From: Siphlonurus alternatus
Lineage: Eukaryota > Arthropoda > Insecta > Ephemeroptera > Siphlonuridae
Length of the DNA stretch: 64,000 nt
NCBI GenBank assembly: GCA_949825025.1
Contig: OX463782.1
Span: forward strand, 35,869,351-35,933,350
Reading direction: 5' to 3'
The notes below the pieces were generated by a model. It searched no databases and had not been told where the DNA came from. It saw only the letters and a list, made by a program, of their open reading frames with translations. Position 1 is the stretch's first letter. Each line of letters opens with the position of its first letter. Shown piece by piece: positions 38,959 through 50,150 of this stretch. A program made the translations under genes and the position numbers.

Positions 38959-40037
38959 GAACTGCATTTTGTGCACTGAACTATCACTGAGCTATGATTT
39001 TGTGATATACATTACATCGAATTCCAGCAAATTAATGAGGCCTAGTTCTTCAATATTTTATAAAATTTTCAAATTATTTTATCGAAAATTACGTGAAAAG
39101 TGACGAGAGAAGGTAAACAAATTAAAAGCGCCATTAAAATGGGCGTGGCTCTTATGCAGTCTGACATTTGGCTGCTAACCTTTTCAGCTGGAACAAAAGC
39201 TACCGTGTGCTTAGCCTGCAGCAACCAAGCAAAAAGACACAAAGCATGTCCTTGGCTTTATAGGCGCGACAAATGTGTGCTTTGTTAATGCATTAATTTT
39301 ATCTTTATTTTTTTATTGAAAAGTTTACGAAAATTATGATGAAGCTAAATTTTAATAAAAGCTTTATATGATGACTTGGCAGTTTCGTTGAAGTAAAAAA
39401 TATTTGACAGTCAGAGAGTTTGTTATTGAAATTTGTGTGAGATAAAAATAGTGAGAAGTATTAGTGGACATATAAACACTCGCTCTAGCCACTCGAATGC
39501 TTTTAAATTCGATTGGAAGCAACAAAAAATCTGGCACGTATACTTAAAAAAAAAAAAATAAAATCATGTGTCTTCATATGTTCAAAGTACTATAATATGT
39601 ATTCATGGTGTATTATAGTAAGTGATTTATAACCTCATAACCTCATCATGCTGCGTTATTATTATTTTTTTTTTCTTTCGAATCTCCCCCCCCCCCCCCC
39701 CCATCGAGATGAAACATGCTGTGACGTCATCGACATTACATTATTTCGATCATTTCGCAGATTTGTACATTTCATACATAACAATTCCAACAAAAACCGT
39801 GTGGCATTGCATTGACGTTGTTTCAATAATATATTAAACAGCAGAATCAATACAACTTTATTGCACGTTAGTTTACAAACTGCGGTACAGATGCTTACAA
39901 AAATCTGAACCCCTCACAACCAAGTTCATTTTGGGTTTGATGTCAGTTACAGAAAAATCATCAACAATCAGGTCCGACAAATGTCAACCTGTCAAAATGG
40001 TTGCTTAAATGATCAGCTGTTTCCAGACAATACTATA

Positions 40038-40248
40038 CAACAGACACCACGTACTTCACTTCTGCTTCGTTTGTGGGCGTTACCACGCAGTTTGTGGAGT
40101 CTGATGAACCAAAACTCTTTTGATATTGATAGACTGAATGCTTTTCTTACATCTCACAAAATTACAAATTTGAATCTTTCTGTCTGTTGGAGCTGCAGCT
40201 CTAGCAAGGGAGGCAGAAGGTAAAGAAATGTACACCTCGCATGTTACA
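40038..40248. mobile_element. MITE family Q, copy 2
   Basis: CAGACACCACGTACTTCACT, GTTACCACGCAGTTTGTGGA, AACTCTTTTGATATTGATAG, GGAGCTGCAGCTCTAGCAAG, ending AAATGTACACCTCG. Open frames across it are translation of the repeat, not genes. Confidence 0.8.
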
Positions 40249-40285
40249 CCTGTCTGATGTAATGAAGCTCAAAGACAAAATATCA

Positions 40286-40401
40286 GGGGGATGTTCAAAT
40301 ACCGCCAATTTCCGTAAAGTTACGCAACAAATTGACATGTATTTCCTATGATTAAGTCTTGCGTAACTTAACGCAGATTGTTAATTGGGGGTATTTGCCC
40401 C
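40286..40401. mobile_element. MITE family T, copy 1
   Basis: GGGGGATGTTCAAATACCGC and TTAATTGGGGGTATTTGCCCC ends; inner GTTACGCAACAAATTGACAT and CTTGCGTAACTTAACGCAG. Confidence 0.78.
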
Positions 40402-41062
40402 CCCCCCCCTCAGCTGATTTGCATTTTAAGAATGGTACCCAGTCTAGTCACAACATACCATGAAAACTTCATAATCACCATGCATAGACTGCATGACAAC
40501 CAAACAGATCATTGGTATAACGTTCTACTGTAACGTTCGTGATGTACTACGTGCACATGTCAGACGCCCTCTGTCTCACCCCAAACCAAGGCTCCCCCCC
40601 CCCTCCAAATTAGCATTGTGAAGATACCCCCCCTCTTTTCGTCTGACAGCACAAGAAAAATCACGGTGCTGTCAGCGAGGCGAATTCAATAAACATTAAT
40701 CATTTTCTTCTGCAGAAATATTTCTTTACGAAATTTCTTGTGAGCTTAATGCATTGAGGCAGCACGATATAATTTGTCAACCCTCGAAAAGATAAACAGA
40801 GTAATATATTTTCTAAAAACAAGCCTCCAGCTTTTCTGATGGCGGGCTTCAACGATCTATTTTTAAAAAGGTGTTCGGAGCTCGGAGCAAAATAGGTCGG
40901 ACATGAAAGCTGCTGCTGCCTATCTTTGTGGGATCTAGGGAGCTTACACGGAGAGAACGGATTGCAATTTACCTAACACATGCAATAACATCATGCATTA
41001 AACTTTTTTTATAATGTACAGTCGAGCACCATTTAACGAGGAAAAACTGTTACCAAACCTCA

Positions 41063-41285
41063 TGTGTACAGAGGTGGACCCCACGAACGTTACTCCTGCT
41101 TTGTTTGTGGACTTTACCACGCAGTCTATAATAAAGGTGTGGTGAACCAAAACTATTTTGATATTGATAGACTGGGTGCTCTTCTTACATCATCCAAAAT
41201 TACAAATCTACATCTCTCTGTCTATTGTAGCTGCAGCTCTAGCAAGTGAAGCAGAAGTAAAGTTCGTGCTGTCCGGAGGTGTACA
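41063..41285. mobile_element. MITE family Q, copy 3 (best copy)
   Basis: TGTGTACAGAGGTGGACCCC left, CGTGCTGTCCGGAGGTGTAC right; next to them ACGAACGTTACTCCTGC and AAGTTCGTGCTG. Inner TTTGATATTGATAGACTGGG and GTAGCTGCAGCTCTAGCAAG. Confidence 0.88.
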
Positions 41286-41345
41286 TCCTATAGGGCTGAT
41301 GACATCTTGGTAAAGTGTAAAAAAAATCAATTCATATCAACATTA

Positions 41346-41445
41346 ATAACTGAGGGAACCGTGGCAGAATGGTCGTTATATAATGGAGGGCCTTTCTTTT
41401 AGCTCCGTTTTCATTAAATTCTGCGTTGCCTGGTTCGAACTCTTT
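41346..41445 (+). repeat. Possible tRNA-derived SINE head (A and B box-like)
   Basis: GTGGCAGAATGG (A-box-like, 41,362 on) and CTGGTTCGAACTC (B-box-like, 41,430 on) about 70 bp apart, longer than in a normal tRNA. GGGAACCGTGG at the start recurs near 46,166, 51,420 and 58,600 in part. No tail or second full copy seen. Confidence 0.3.
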
Positions 41446-42415
41446 GACATCAGACACGTCAACTGCTCAAGGGTGGTATATAAGAGCCAGGGGTTGATCG
41501 CGATGTGTGACGTAACGATGCACCCTCGCAGGGCCCTCCGTGTGCCTCACTATCTATTGATTTCCGTAGCTCGAGGTGGCTGGACCGTAACACAAGGTCA
41601 CGTCAGACAATGCTAATGAAGATGGATGGCATGCAAATCCACTAGCGATGTGCGGGAACGTCGAGGTAAACAGATGACGTCACGAGATAGTCACGTGACC
41701 TCGGTGTTAAATTTCGGACGGAAATTGCATTTTCCAAAATGTAAACAAATTGTCACGTTATACAAAAAATACAAGAAGCCAACACAATTAAGTTCAAAAC
41801 GTAAAATTTTATACCATTTTTATTATTTTAAAGAACACAAGGATGAATGAAACTGTAATATATATAATAAATCAAATGAAGATTATTATTATAAAATTTC
41901 TTTAATTTTATTGGCTTTAAAAAATAACCAAAGCTTCCCTTCCTAAAATTATATACTTGAAATATTAACATTCCTAATTAGATTTTGCATTCGATGTAAT
42001 AAATGTATATAATATTGCAATGTGGTTTATTTTTCAATTAAATTATCATGCATGTATTTTGACTTGTTCTAAACATATGTATGTCACAGAACTTAATAAA
42101 AATATAAATACACACTTACTGTTAGATTGGACGAAGCATTTTATTTTAACTTTACGGATAAAATCCCCCGCCTGTTCTACTTTTTAATGTCATATTCACG
42201 AGGCGAGGTTGAACTTTAAAGCGAGGTGTATATTATCAGTAAAGGTTAAACTGCAACTCAGGTGAAAGTGTTCCAAATTTCATCTTTTATTCGCTATATA
42301 TAATTCCTCGTCTATTTCCCTCCTATTTTGCACCATTTGAAAGGAAAAAAGAAGAAAAAATACGAGATTATATGTGTCTTATTTCCTCTTATCGGGCACA
42401 AATTTTTAGAAATAT

Positions 42416-42617
42416 TGGGGGGAATTCACAAAGCACTTTAACCCCCCACTTTAGCCTCAATTTTTATCCTTGATGCAAAACATGGTGCTAAACTAGGAGC
42501 TTAATAGGGTTAGCCCCTGCAATGGTTTAGTGCCAAGTTTAGCACCAGGGATAAAAATCGAGGCTAAAGTGGGGGTTAAAGTGAAAAAAAAAAACATGCT
42601 TTGTGAATACCCCCCAT
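42416..42617. mobile_element. MITE family N, copy 1
   Basis: CACAAAGCACTTTAACCCCC and TTAAAGTG...GCTTTGTGAAT ends; arms CACTTTAGCCTCAATTTTTA and ATAAAAATCGAGGCTAAAGT. 200 bp hairpin-like element. Confidence 0.86.
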
Positions 42618-42619
42618 TG

Positions 42620-44540
42620 TCTCTCTTTGAGCGAGGAGGAAATAAGATGTGTTTTTGAGGTAAAAAGATTAGGTTTAGACGTGTAAAGGATGAGTTGAAG
42701 ACGTAATTTTTCAACTCGGGGGTCAATGAATTGACAACGAACCGCACACAACATCACACTTGGCTGCTCGCGAATTTCCTCAATGTACTTTCTCCTTTTT
42801 TATCCCTCGGTACAACGTCATCAGCGTAACAAAAATAAACAAAAATCCGCGCAAAACAATGACGTCACCGCCTTAAATACTCCGCCGATCTTGAGGAGTC
42901 TTTTGTCCTTCATCGATTTTTTTATTAAATAAATACTTCAATTGAGTTCAAAGAGGAACAACCTTACACGCTACTTTTTACTTCAACGTTTTTGTTATAA
43001 AAAAGCGAAAATCCCGTTGGATCAATTATGTCGTTAACGAGAACTGTCGTATATTAACGACTTTTTAATACCACAGAGTTAATATCGGAGTTAAAACACT
43101 GCAAGCCGGTATTTACATAATCAATATATCACTACTGCAATCAATTTCAAATACCATCATAAGCGTAAATCAAAAAATTATATTAATTACTTGTTTACAT
43201 TAATTTCCCTTTCTTATCTGCCATGACGCATAATTACAAAACGTACCAAACAAATACAAAACTCAAACGCATTAACATAATATGTAGGACATATAATGAA
43301 ATTAATACCTGTTATTTGGTACCGGTACAACGTAGTACAGAAAACCACCATGAGAGGCGCAGTTCATGCTTGGCATGGCTGCTACCGGTGCCCAATTTTA
43401 CCGGTGTCACTTTACCGGTGCTCACTTTTACCGGTGCTCAGTTGGTGCTCACTATATCTAGCCTAGACGGCGGCGCGACTACCACTGATGGCTGGCATGG
43501 CTGCCTCTAGGTGAGACGGTGGGGGAGAAAGGAGGGCGATCGCAGCGCCGCCACGGTACCACGGCAATCTCATTAGGGGAGGTGAACCGCAGGAGGATCT
43601 CCGTGGAATATCTCTACTTGATTTACGATTATCTCTCTAGCCAATCTTCCAAGGTGACTTTATCAAACAGGTAACCAGAATACCACGGGAAATCAATCAA
43701 TTTCAATGTATTATTGTTTCAACTTTCAAATGGTGTCATCAATAATTGTAATTTGATGACAATTCTTATTAAATATAATTAAATCAAATTATAATTATGA
43801 TTATATTATAATTATTATCAAATAATTAAATTTTATGACATTGAGCGACACGGTGCTGCCCTCATTGAGAGGTTATGAACTCAAGTTCAGTAGAGCATGT
43901 AATTTTTTATAACATGCAACTCTGTCAGATAATTTGATATATATTGTATACTGTCTCCGGTTAGAGAAATTTTATGAATGAATATGATAAATTAGTCAAA
44001 TATAAAAATGAAATAATTGAATTAAAATTATGCTAGGGAATTGAATTAAAAGTACAATTATAGTATACTTAAAAAACAAGTTATGCGAAACCTTTAAATT
44101 TAAAGGTTTTACTGGGTTAAATCTGGAAGTAAAATCCATTAAAATCTAATGAATTGCAATGTTAGACTTCTAAAATCCCAAAACCCTACGTTACTATTAA
44201 ATAGTGTACTTGATTTCCCTCGGTACAAGTATAATATTTCACTTCAATTTCACTTTCTACGACAAGCGATGTACCTCTTGATCTAAGTGCCTTGGTGGGC
44301 TAGGACCACACACAATACCGCGATCGATGGAGGGGTGCGAGGCAAAGACGCGCAACTCCTCTCCTTGACCCTCAAACCGCCGCTTTATCAATGAACCTCG
44401 GACAATTACACTACTCGCTGAAAAATTTACAATGTACGTGGAATGTGGGGGGAGATTCGATGCCGGGGGGCACTCCGTTTACTGTAATCTTTCCAAGAGG
44501 GTTGCCACCAAATTTACTGGCAAGGACACAGTAAATACTA
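42620..44540. other. Intron of the - strand gene, mostly unassigned
   Basis: Contains the ACCGGTG minisatellite and a CRE in CAATGACGTCACCGCC at 42,858 followed by TTAAATACTCCGCCG. Otherwise AT-rich. Confidence 0.5.
43378..43448. repeat. ACCGGTG-based minisatellite
   Basis: Four to five copies of TTTTACCGGTGCTCAC-like units (CTACCGGTGCCCAATTTTAC, CCGGTGTCACTTTACCGGTG). A related TACCGGTACAACG is at 43,319. Confidence 0.75.
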
Positions 44541-44550
44541 GGCACGAGCA

Positions 44551-44902
44551 TCTTACACCTATGGGGGGGTGTTCAAATACCACCAATTAAGAATTTGCAT
44601 AAGTTACGCAAGAAATTAACATGATGTATTTCCTGTGCGTAAGTCTTGCGTAATTTTACGCAAATTTTTAATTAGTGGTATTTGAACACCCCTTCTGGAC
44701 ACCACGAACGTTACTCCTGCTTTATTTGTAGACGTTACCTCGCAGTCTATGGAGGAGTGGTGAACCAAAACTCTTTTGATATTGATAGACTGGGTGCTCT
44801 TCTTACCTCACCAAATTACGAATCTGCATCTCTCTGCCTATTGTAGCTGCAGCTCTATCAAGTGAGGCAGGAGTAACGTTAGTGCTGTCCAGAGGTGTAC
44901 AG
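44551..44902. mobile_element. MITE family Q, copy 4, split by T2
   Basis: The left tip TTACACCT (about 44,553) is separated from CTGGACACCACGAACGTTAC (44,695 on) by element T2. The right part matches copy 3 to AGTGCTGTCCAGAGGTGTAC. Confidence 0.8.
44563..44693. mobile_element. MITE family T, copy 2, inserted in Q4
   Basis: GGGTGTTCAAATACCACCAA and TTAGTGGTATTTGAACACCC pair over about 55 bp; inner AGTTACGCAAGAAATTAACA. Sits inside the terminal repeat of a Q element. Confidence 0.88.
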
Positions 44903-45079
44903 TCATCGTCTTATAATATTTCCTCATGCCTCGTATTGAATTGCTTGATGTATTGACTTCTGGTCTGTGGACCTAGCAGTCATTGCCCGTAACATGCCTC
45001 ATTAGAATAACACAGGGCACGGTGGCAAGGAAGCAATTGAGACATTTTCCAATGCGACGAGTGTACATTGAAATATGTA

Positions 45080-47160
45080 AAATTTACTTCGCAGCATATT
45101 AAATTTTAACTCAATAAATAATAAAATTAAGGCGGCAAATAAGAAGTCTCAATATTTTTACTTCATGAAAAAAACTCCCCTTATAAGCGACATGACGCAA
45201 TATTATATACGATATGCGTCACGTGTGGTATTTACAGTTTTCTGTATTTCATCCTCACATGCAATGTCAAATATTCTGAATTATTAAGCGCCCTCAAGTT
45301 AGGCAGCCCGGCACGCACACACGCTGCAACGGTGGCGTCCTCACAGGAGCTGTCCACGCACCGCCGTCATCAGTGCAAATGGGTGCATGGCTAAATAAAT
45401 ACGATCCATTCTTAAAAACGAATGAAGAGAAAGAAATCATCGGTGCAAATCTATCGAGGATTTTACTGAATCTTACGTACAATTAAATCTCCCTGTACCA
45501 TGTTATACTCTATGTACAGTACTGGTGTTCATGAATAAATAATATTAAATCTTTCTGTAATACCATATGCATATAAAATTACACTGCCCACTGCTTGGCT
45601 GTGCATAGTATCCTTAGGTATACAGTGCCATGCATTACTGTATTGAATAGGGTTTTTAAAGTGTCTTGTTGTTTACACTTTTAACGCCCTCGCCAGTATG
45701 TATGAACACCAATGTCTTGAGCCGCGTTATCATTAATTATTATAATCAACAAATCAGTTACAGCAACGTTTTCATTTCAGTGACGTCACTTTTTTTTGCT
45801 CTTCTAATAATCATCGTGTTATTTAAAAGAAGTTAAAAGCCACATTGCAAAAGAAAAAAATCGAAATGCTGCAAGTAATTTGCCACATAAGAATTCAGTG
45901 GCAATCACGAATGACTGCATATTGAAGTGTGCATAGGGGAGCTCCTTTGCACCCTTAAATCTTGCGAGGAGGGGGTTTGGAGCCTGCACTTTAAAACTTA
46001 TACCTCCATTCCCGCACATATTATGTACTTTTATAGTGCCTCTAGCTTTACTGTCTTTCCATTTTTTTTTAAATGGGGGAAAGCAAGGTTACGAAATTTC
46101 ATTTCGCCCACCCTGCATGTGGGTAATTACCCGTGTGGGTTAATTTGCCTTTACTATATATATAAGGGAACCATGGAAACCTGCTAGGAACTGGTCGGTG
46201 CCTTAGTTTCTCATCCTTTTAATGGGGGAAAAAAATACTGTTAACGTACTGTACTGAAAAGGTGTGTGACTTTGGAATGTTCAAAGTTCAACCGACAGAG
46301 TCTTTTCTTTTGTTTCGGGAGAAACTAATAGATTGGTTCGACGAAAGCCACAGCAGCACATATAGATATATACACATCTTGATATACCCGTTAATTTACC
46401 ATCAATCCTTATAAGAACTTGTGACGTCACAAAATTGCATCACCTTTAAATTTGCATATAGATGGTTTGACGTCACTTTTTCCTCTCTAGAGAAAATAAT
46501 CCGGGCGCACGATTTTGATATTATAAACATTAATATTATCCATCTCTGACGCACTAACTTTGTGTTGCGAGGGTGTTTGCTGCTCGTGGGTTATTCTGGG
46601 CCGCCTTTTAGCGTCCAAGGTTAGAGTGGCGTCCGAGAGACGCTGTGATATACAAACACACCGAACACACGGACGGAAGGGGTGTAACCTCAAAGGGGGC
46701 GTGGCAGGAAATTGTTCGCCAATATTGTCTCGTGACATGCATGGACTTGTGTCCTTTTGCTATGTGTATCGATGGGTTCCGACTTTTGACAGCTGAATGA
46801 ATGTCAATAAATAATAAAATGAATGTCAATAAATAATAAAAAGTTCATCGAACCATTGAATTTGAATTCTAAGAAACTGTTCCATTGGTTGTGTATTTTG
46901 CCTTTTGACGTGTCTTACCCATGCATAATGCTTTATTTTTAATTGGTATTAAAATATACATGCATATAAATGTATCTGGAATAACTGGAATTAAACGAAT
47001 AAAAGAAATTGAAATTACAAAACTAAAAAGGAATAAATCGATAAGATATACAAAATTATAACTCGGCGAGTATACTTTTGTTATACTGTATTTATATTAT
47101 ATAGGATTTTCAAATACTTTTTTTAGAGTCCGTAGACAAGATGTTTCTCTATCAGATGAC
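45080..47160. other. Intron of the - strand gene, mostly unassigned
   Basis: Two CRE octamers (46,424 and 46,470 areas) and a GC-richer stretch at 46,560-46,720 with no coherent frame or splice sites. Nothing firm. Confidence 0.5.
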
Positions 47161-47164
47161 GTTT

Positions 47165-47384
47165 GTTTAATTAATTCCAATGTGTTTTTTCGCTTTTTCC
47201 GTCATCGGTACGTATCATATAATACAAGTACAAGTATAAGTGTTCGAAAGAAAAAGTGTGAACTCGGCCGGGAATTGAACCCGGGACCTTTCAATTCCCG
47301 GCCGAGTTTTGCTTTCGAACACTTATACTTGTAATTGTATGATACGTACCGATGACGGAAAAAGCACATTGGAATTAATTAAAC
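47165..47384. repeat. 220-bp hairpin with tRNA T-arm-like tip
   Basis: Outer arms GTTTAATTAATTCCAATGTG and CACATTGGAATTAATTAAAC; inner CATCGGTACGTATCATAT and ATGATACGTACCGATG. On the - strand the centre reads GGTCCCGGGTTCAATTCCCG then GCCGAG, which is a tRNA T-stem/loop (B box GGTTCAATTCC) and part of an acceptor stem. No A box or anticodon arm is seen, so this is not a full tRNA gene. Confidence 0.85.
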
Positions 47385-47470
47385 AGAATGGTGAAAAGGT
47401 TTATGATAATTCTCTCGATATTAGCAAAGTACTGCAGTACGCATTTTCCATTCTTCTTATAATTACATTA

Positions 47471-47655
47471 AACCTGAGAAAACCAATACAATCGCGCCCT
47501 CTTCAAATTAACTTCACGGCACGAGCAATTTTCTTGCTATAGGAAATTAAGAATTTTCCAACTTTTCTAATTATATTTTACTTGGTAGGATTAAGGAAAC
47601 CCGAGGAAACCAATACAACCTAACTCTTCAAACTAATTCTACGGCACGAGCTTAC
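47471..47655. repeat. Diverged direct repeat pair (units at 47,471 and 47,598)
   Basis: AACCTGAGAAAACCAATACA and AACCCGAGGAAACCAATACA open two units of about 60 bp, closing with CTTCACGGCACGAGC and TTCTACGGCACGAGC. Spacing about 127 bp. A weak third trace (TTTCACGGCACAAGC) is at 24,196. Confidence 0.65.
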
Positions 47656-47969
47656 AGAATAATTTCGAGGCAAGACAAAAGGTGCTCAAGAATGTATTTA
47701 ATTACATAATTATTAACCATTCTTTTGTGTTAGAATTTCTTCATCATAACACAGCCGACCTTTGACCGACAGCGAAGTTACGTTAAAATGCTTTCACTGC
47801 AGTCGAGCACGGCCTTGCAACAACATGTATCCACAGGCAGGTTGTGGGCTCAGGTGGTGAAACCTGGCGAGGAATGTTCGATCGTATCGGAGAAGCACGT
47901 ACACGAAAGTTAAAAGACACATAAGAAAATGCTGTGGAAACTTCTTGATTTACTATATACAAAGAATTC

Positions 47970-48115
47970 TACAAAGAGATGAAGATTTGCAATTTTGAGG
48001 GAAGGGCATCCAGTCTAGTGATCCCGAAATCATTCAAGTTTACTGTCATATAGACTGTGTGGCAACGTCCACAAACAGAGCAGGGGTGACGCTGCAGCTC
48101 CAATAAACATATTTT
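47970..48115. mobile_element. MITE family Q fragment (inverse)
   Basis: AGAGATGAAGATTTGCAATT, GCATCCAGTCTAGTGATCCC and TAGACTGTGTGGCAACGTCC match the middle of Q. No intact tips. Confidence 0.65.
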
Positions 48116-48173
48116 GGACATTATAATATTTATATATAGAAGAGTACCCATGCAGTGCACCCATATCAATAGG

Positions 48174-48306
48174 CAGGCTTTTGGACTGGCCATGAGGCTG
48201 GATCAGGGATCCCTGACTAACCCTTCTGATTTTTAACACAGAGGGTATACAAAAAGTGGCCTCTACTGCCTGCAATGCCTATATGGCCCTGACTGGCCTT
48301 TTGGTC
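48174..48306. mobile_element. MITE family V, copy 2
   Basis: Shares ATCAGGGATCCCTGACTAAC, CAGAGGGTATACAAAAAGTG and GCCCTGACTGGCC with copy 1; ends weaker. Confidence 0.75.
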
Positions 48307-48488
48307 CACCATACCTCCATAGACTGCGTGATAACGCCTACAAACAAGGCAGAAGTTAAGTTCATAGGTGTGCACCTTGGGACCGCACGATCGTGGGTGT
48401 TCTCATATCGCCTATATGCCATGAAGACGTATTAATAAACTTTAATTTTTTGGACTGCCCTTTGCTTAAACCTCTCCCATGCACGAAG

Positions 48489-48790
48489 AACAATCTGCAT
48501 GAATTTGCATTACATAATGATATTTGAATTGAGGACCGCGAGTTATGTGCTATCTTTTTTGTCCAGACTTTTTCGAACCCACTTTAAATCGTACTGCAAA
48601 ATACTGTGACGTCATCATGGTCAAGTAATTTTTTTAACACGCAGGAACGTTGCATGACTATTTGACGTCACAGTATCTTTCCCCGTGATTTTTAGTGTGT
48701 TATGGTTCGAAAAATTTGAAAAACAAAAAAAAATGACTGGAGGTACTATTTCAAATATGTAAAAAAAAATAATGGAAGTTATTCATTACA
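48489..48790. mobile_element. MITE family E, copy 4
   Basis: GGACCGCGAGTTATGTGCTA on the left, GAAAAACAAAAAAAAATGAC on the right, TGACGTCA at 48607 and 48663 and CGTTGCATGACTATTTGACG between them. Confidence 0.82.
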
Positions 48791-49685
48791 AATGTCTCTT
48801 AATTAAAACTGAAGCTACTGAGAAAAAAGTTATAACGTTCGTGTTTTCCCTAAGTGTACACCTCTATGACCCCCCTCTCCCCCCGTCCCGGAGATACTTG
48901 GTGGGCGGTAACTCGACATTGTGTGTGGCAAGCAGAGCTGAACGTGCTCGTGATAATGGAGTCTGGTGCACAATGTTCTCCAATCAAGCGGTGACCTTCA
49001 AGCGACCTCTGCAGGCTACGTGATAGAGGAAACTTTCTTGATCAAAACATAATTTCATTTTTCACTACTGTTTACAAACTTCAAATTTAGGACTTGGGAT
49101 GTTTTCGAGTGATAATTTTGACGGTTCCAGGCCAACGTAATTTAAGTCAGAATTTAGTGTTTACTTCAACATGTGCGATGTTGGTTGGCAGGAAGAGCCT
49201 ACAGTTGAAAACAGACTTTGCTGCTTTACTAACGACATATCATGAGCTTCATTTTTTATCAAATCTGTTGAAATCAAAACAGTCATAAAAAATTACAGAT
49301 CCTCCATCAAAATAAGTAGAAAAAAATTAATCGCTTGTTTATATAAGAATTTATCTTGGCTGCTTATAGCCCATGTTAGTGTGCTAAAAGCGGCATATTT
49401 CAGTCTGTCTATATGCAATATAGTGGACCCTAAAAGCTTTTGACCGAAAAAACTTCTGCACGGAAAAATATTTCCGCGGCTGGTTAAAAGATAGAATTTC
49501 GTAAACTTTCTAGCCGGGAAAAAACTAAGAATCTTTAAGGAACAATCAAAACGCAGTATTTTCATGTATTATAACTTTAGCACAACTCTAAAAGTGCTTT
49601 CAGAAGCAAAATATACACCCAGCACTTTGAAAGTACAATGATCCTAAGGAGTTATAATAAAGGTTTTTCCTATACCCCCCCCCCT

Positions 49686-49885
49686 AACTAAACACCCTGA
49701 CCCCTGAATAAGGTTTCTATTGATCAACCCAATGCAGAACAAAACACACTGACCCTAAAAAAGGTCTACTGGTCAACCTCCCAAACAAAACACCTAACCC
49801 CTGAAGAAAGTTTCTACTGGCGAACTCCTCGAACTAAACACCCTGACCCTGAAAAAGGTCAAACCCCCTAAAAAAAAGACCCTAA
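49686..49885. repeat. About 49-bp minisatellite, four degenerate units
   Basis: Units start AAACACCCTGACCCCTGAAT, AAACACACTGACCCTAAAAA, AAACACCTAACCCCTGAAGA and AAACACCCTGACCCTGAAAA, each followed by GGT/AGT-TCTACTGG-type sequence. Ends 12 bp from the donor of the - strand exon 49898-50056. Confidence 0.85.
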
Positions 49886-49897
49886 GTTGGTGCTCAC

Positions 49898-50056
49898 CTG
49901 CCCTGGCGGTGGAAGGCGGGGTGTCCGTCCTGCAGGGTCGGGGGGCTCTGGACGGCGGTGGCCATCTGGTCGTCCTCCTCAGGGAAAGATTCGTCTGGCG
50001 AGCTCACCACCAGCGGCCGCTCCGACTGGAAGAAGGTGACCCTGACCTTGGCCGCG
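49898..50056 (-). CDS. Upstream coding exon of the same - strand gene
   Basis: On the - strand: acceptor TTTGTCCTTTGCAG at 50057, donor GTGAGC from 49897. The 159-bp exon is flanked by phase-2 introns on both sides and encodes AAKVRVTFFQSERPLVVSSP, DESFPEEDDQMATAVQSPPT and LQDGHPAFHRQG. GC-rich coding composition stands out from AT-rich flanks. It ends in AG, which joins the C that opens 34868 to give AGC (Ser), so the two exons splice in frame across about 15 kb. Further exons must exist upstream (above 50,056); none could be recognised with confidence. Product unknown; acidic, probably disordered. Confidence 0.75.
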
Positions 50057-50076
50057 CTGCAAAGGACAAACAAAGT

Positions 50077-50150
50077 CAAGTGGGGCACTAACAATTTTAA
50101 TTTTAGCGACAAAATCAAGTGGGGCACTAACAATTTTAATTTTAGCAAGC
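50077..50150. repeat. 39-bp tandem duplication beside a - strand exon
   Basis: CAAGTGGGGCACTAACAATT...TTTTAGCGAC is repeated directly at 50,116 with few changes. Lies 20 bp upstream (in - strand sense) of the exon acceptor. Confidence 0.88.

Noticed and set aside
39686..39702. C17 run as a functional quadruplex or i-motif
   Set aside because: A plain homopolymer such as others in the window (40,391; 51,719); nothing else supports function.
40038..41285. Repeated small proteins containing VNQNSFDIDRL-like text
   Set aside because: They are translations of MITE family Q, which has inverted ends and occurs in both orientations; not a gene family.
46487..46829. GC-richer overlapping frames near 46.6 kb
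   Set aside because: No conserved block, no consistent splice sites, frames on both strands equally open.
47280..47330. Complete tRNA gene
   Set aside because: Only the T-arm and part of an acceptor stem are present; no D-arm, anticodon arm or A box.
34496..50056. Firm naming of the - strand gene as paralemmin
   Set aside because: Only the general tail type (polybasic plus CaaX) and disordered composition agree; no alignment could be run.
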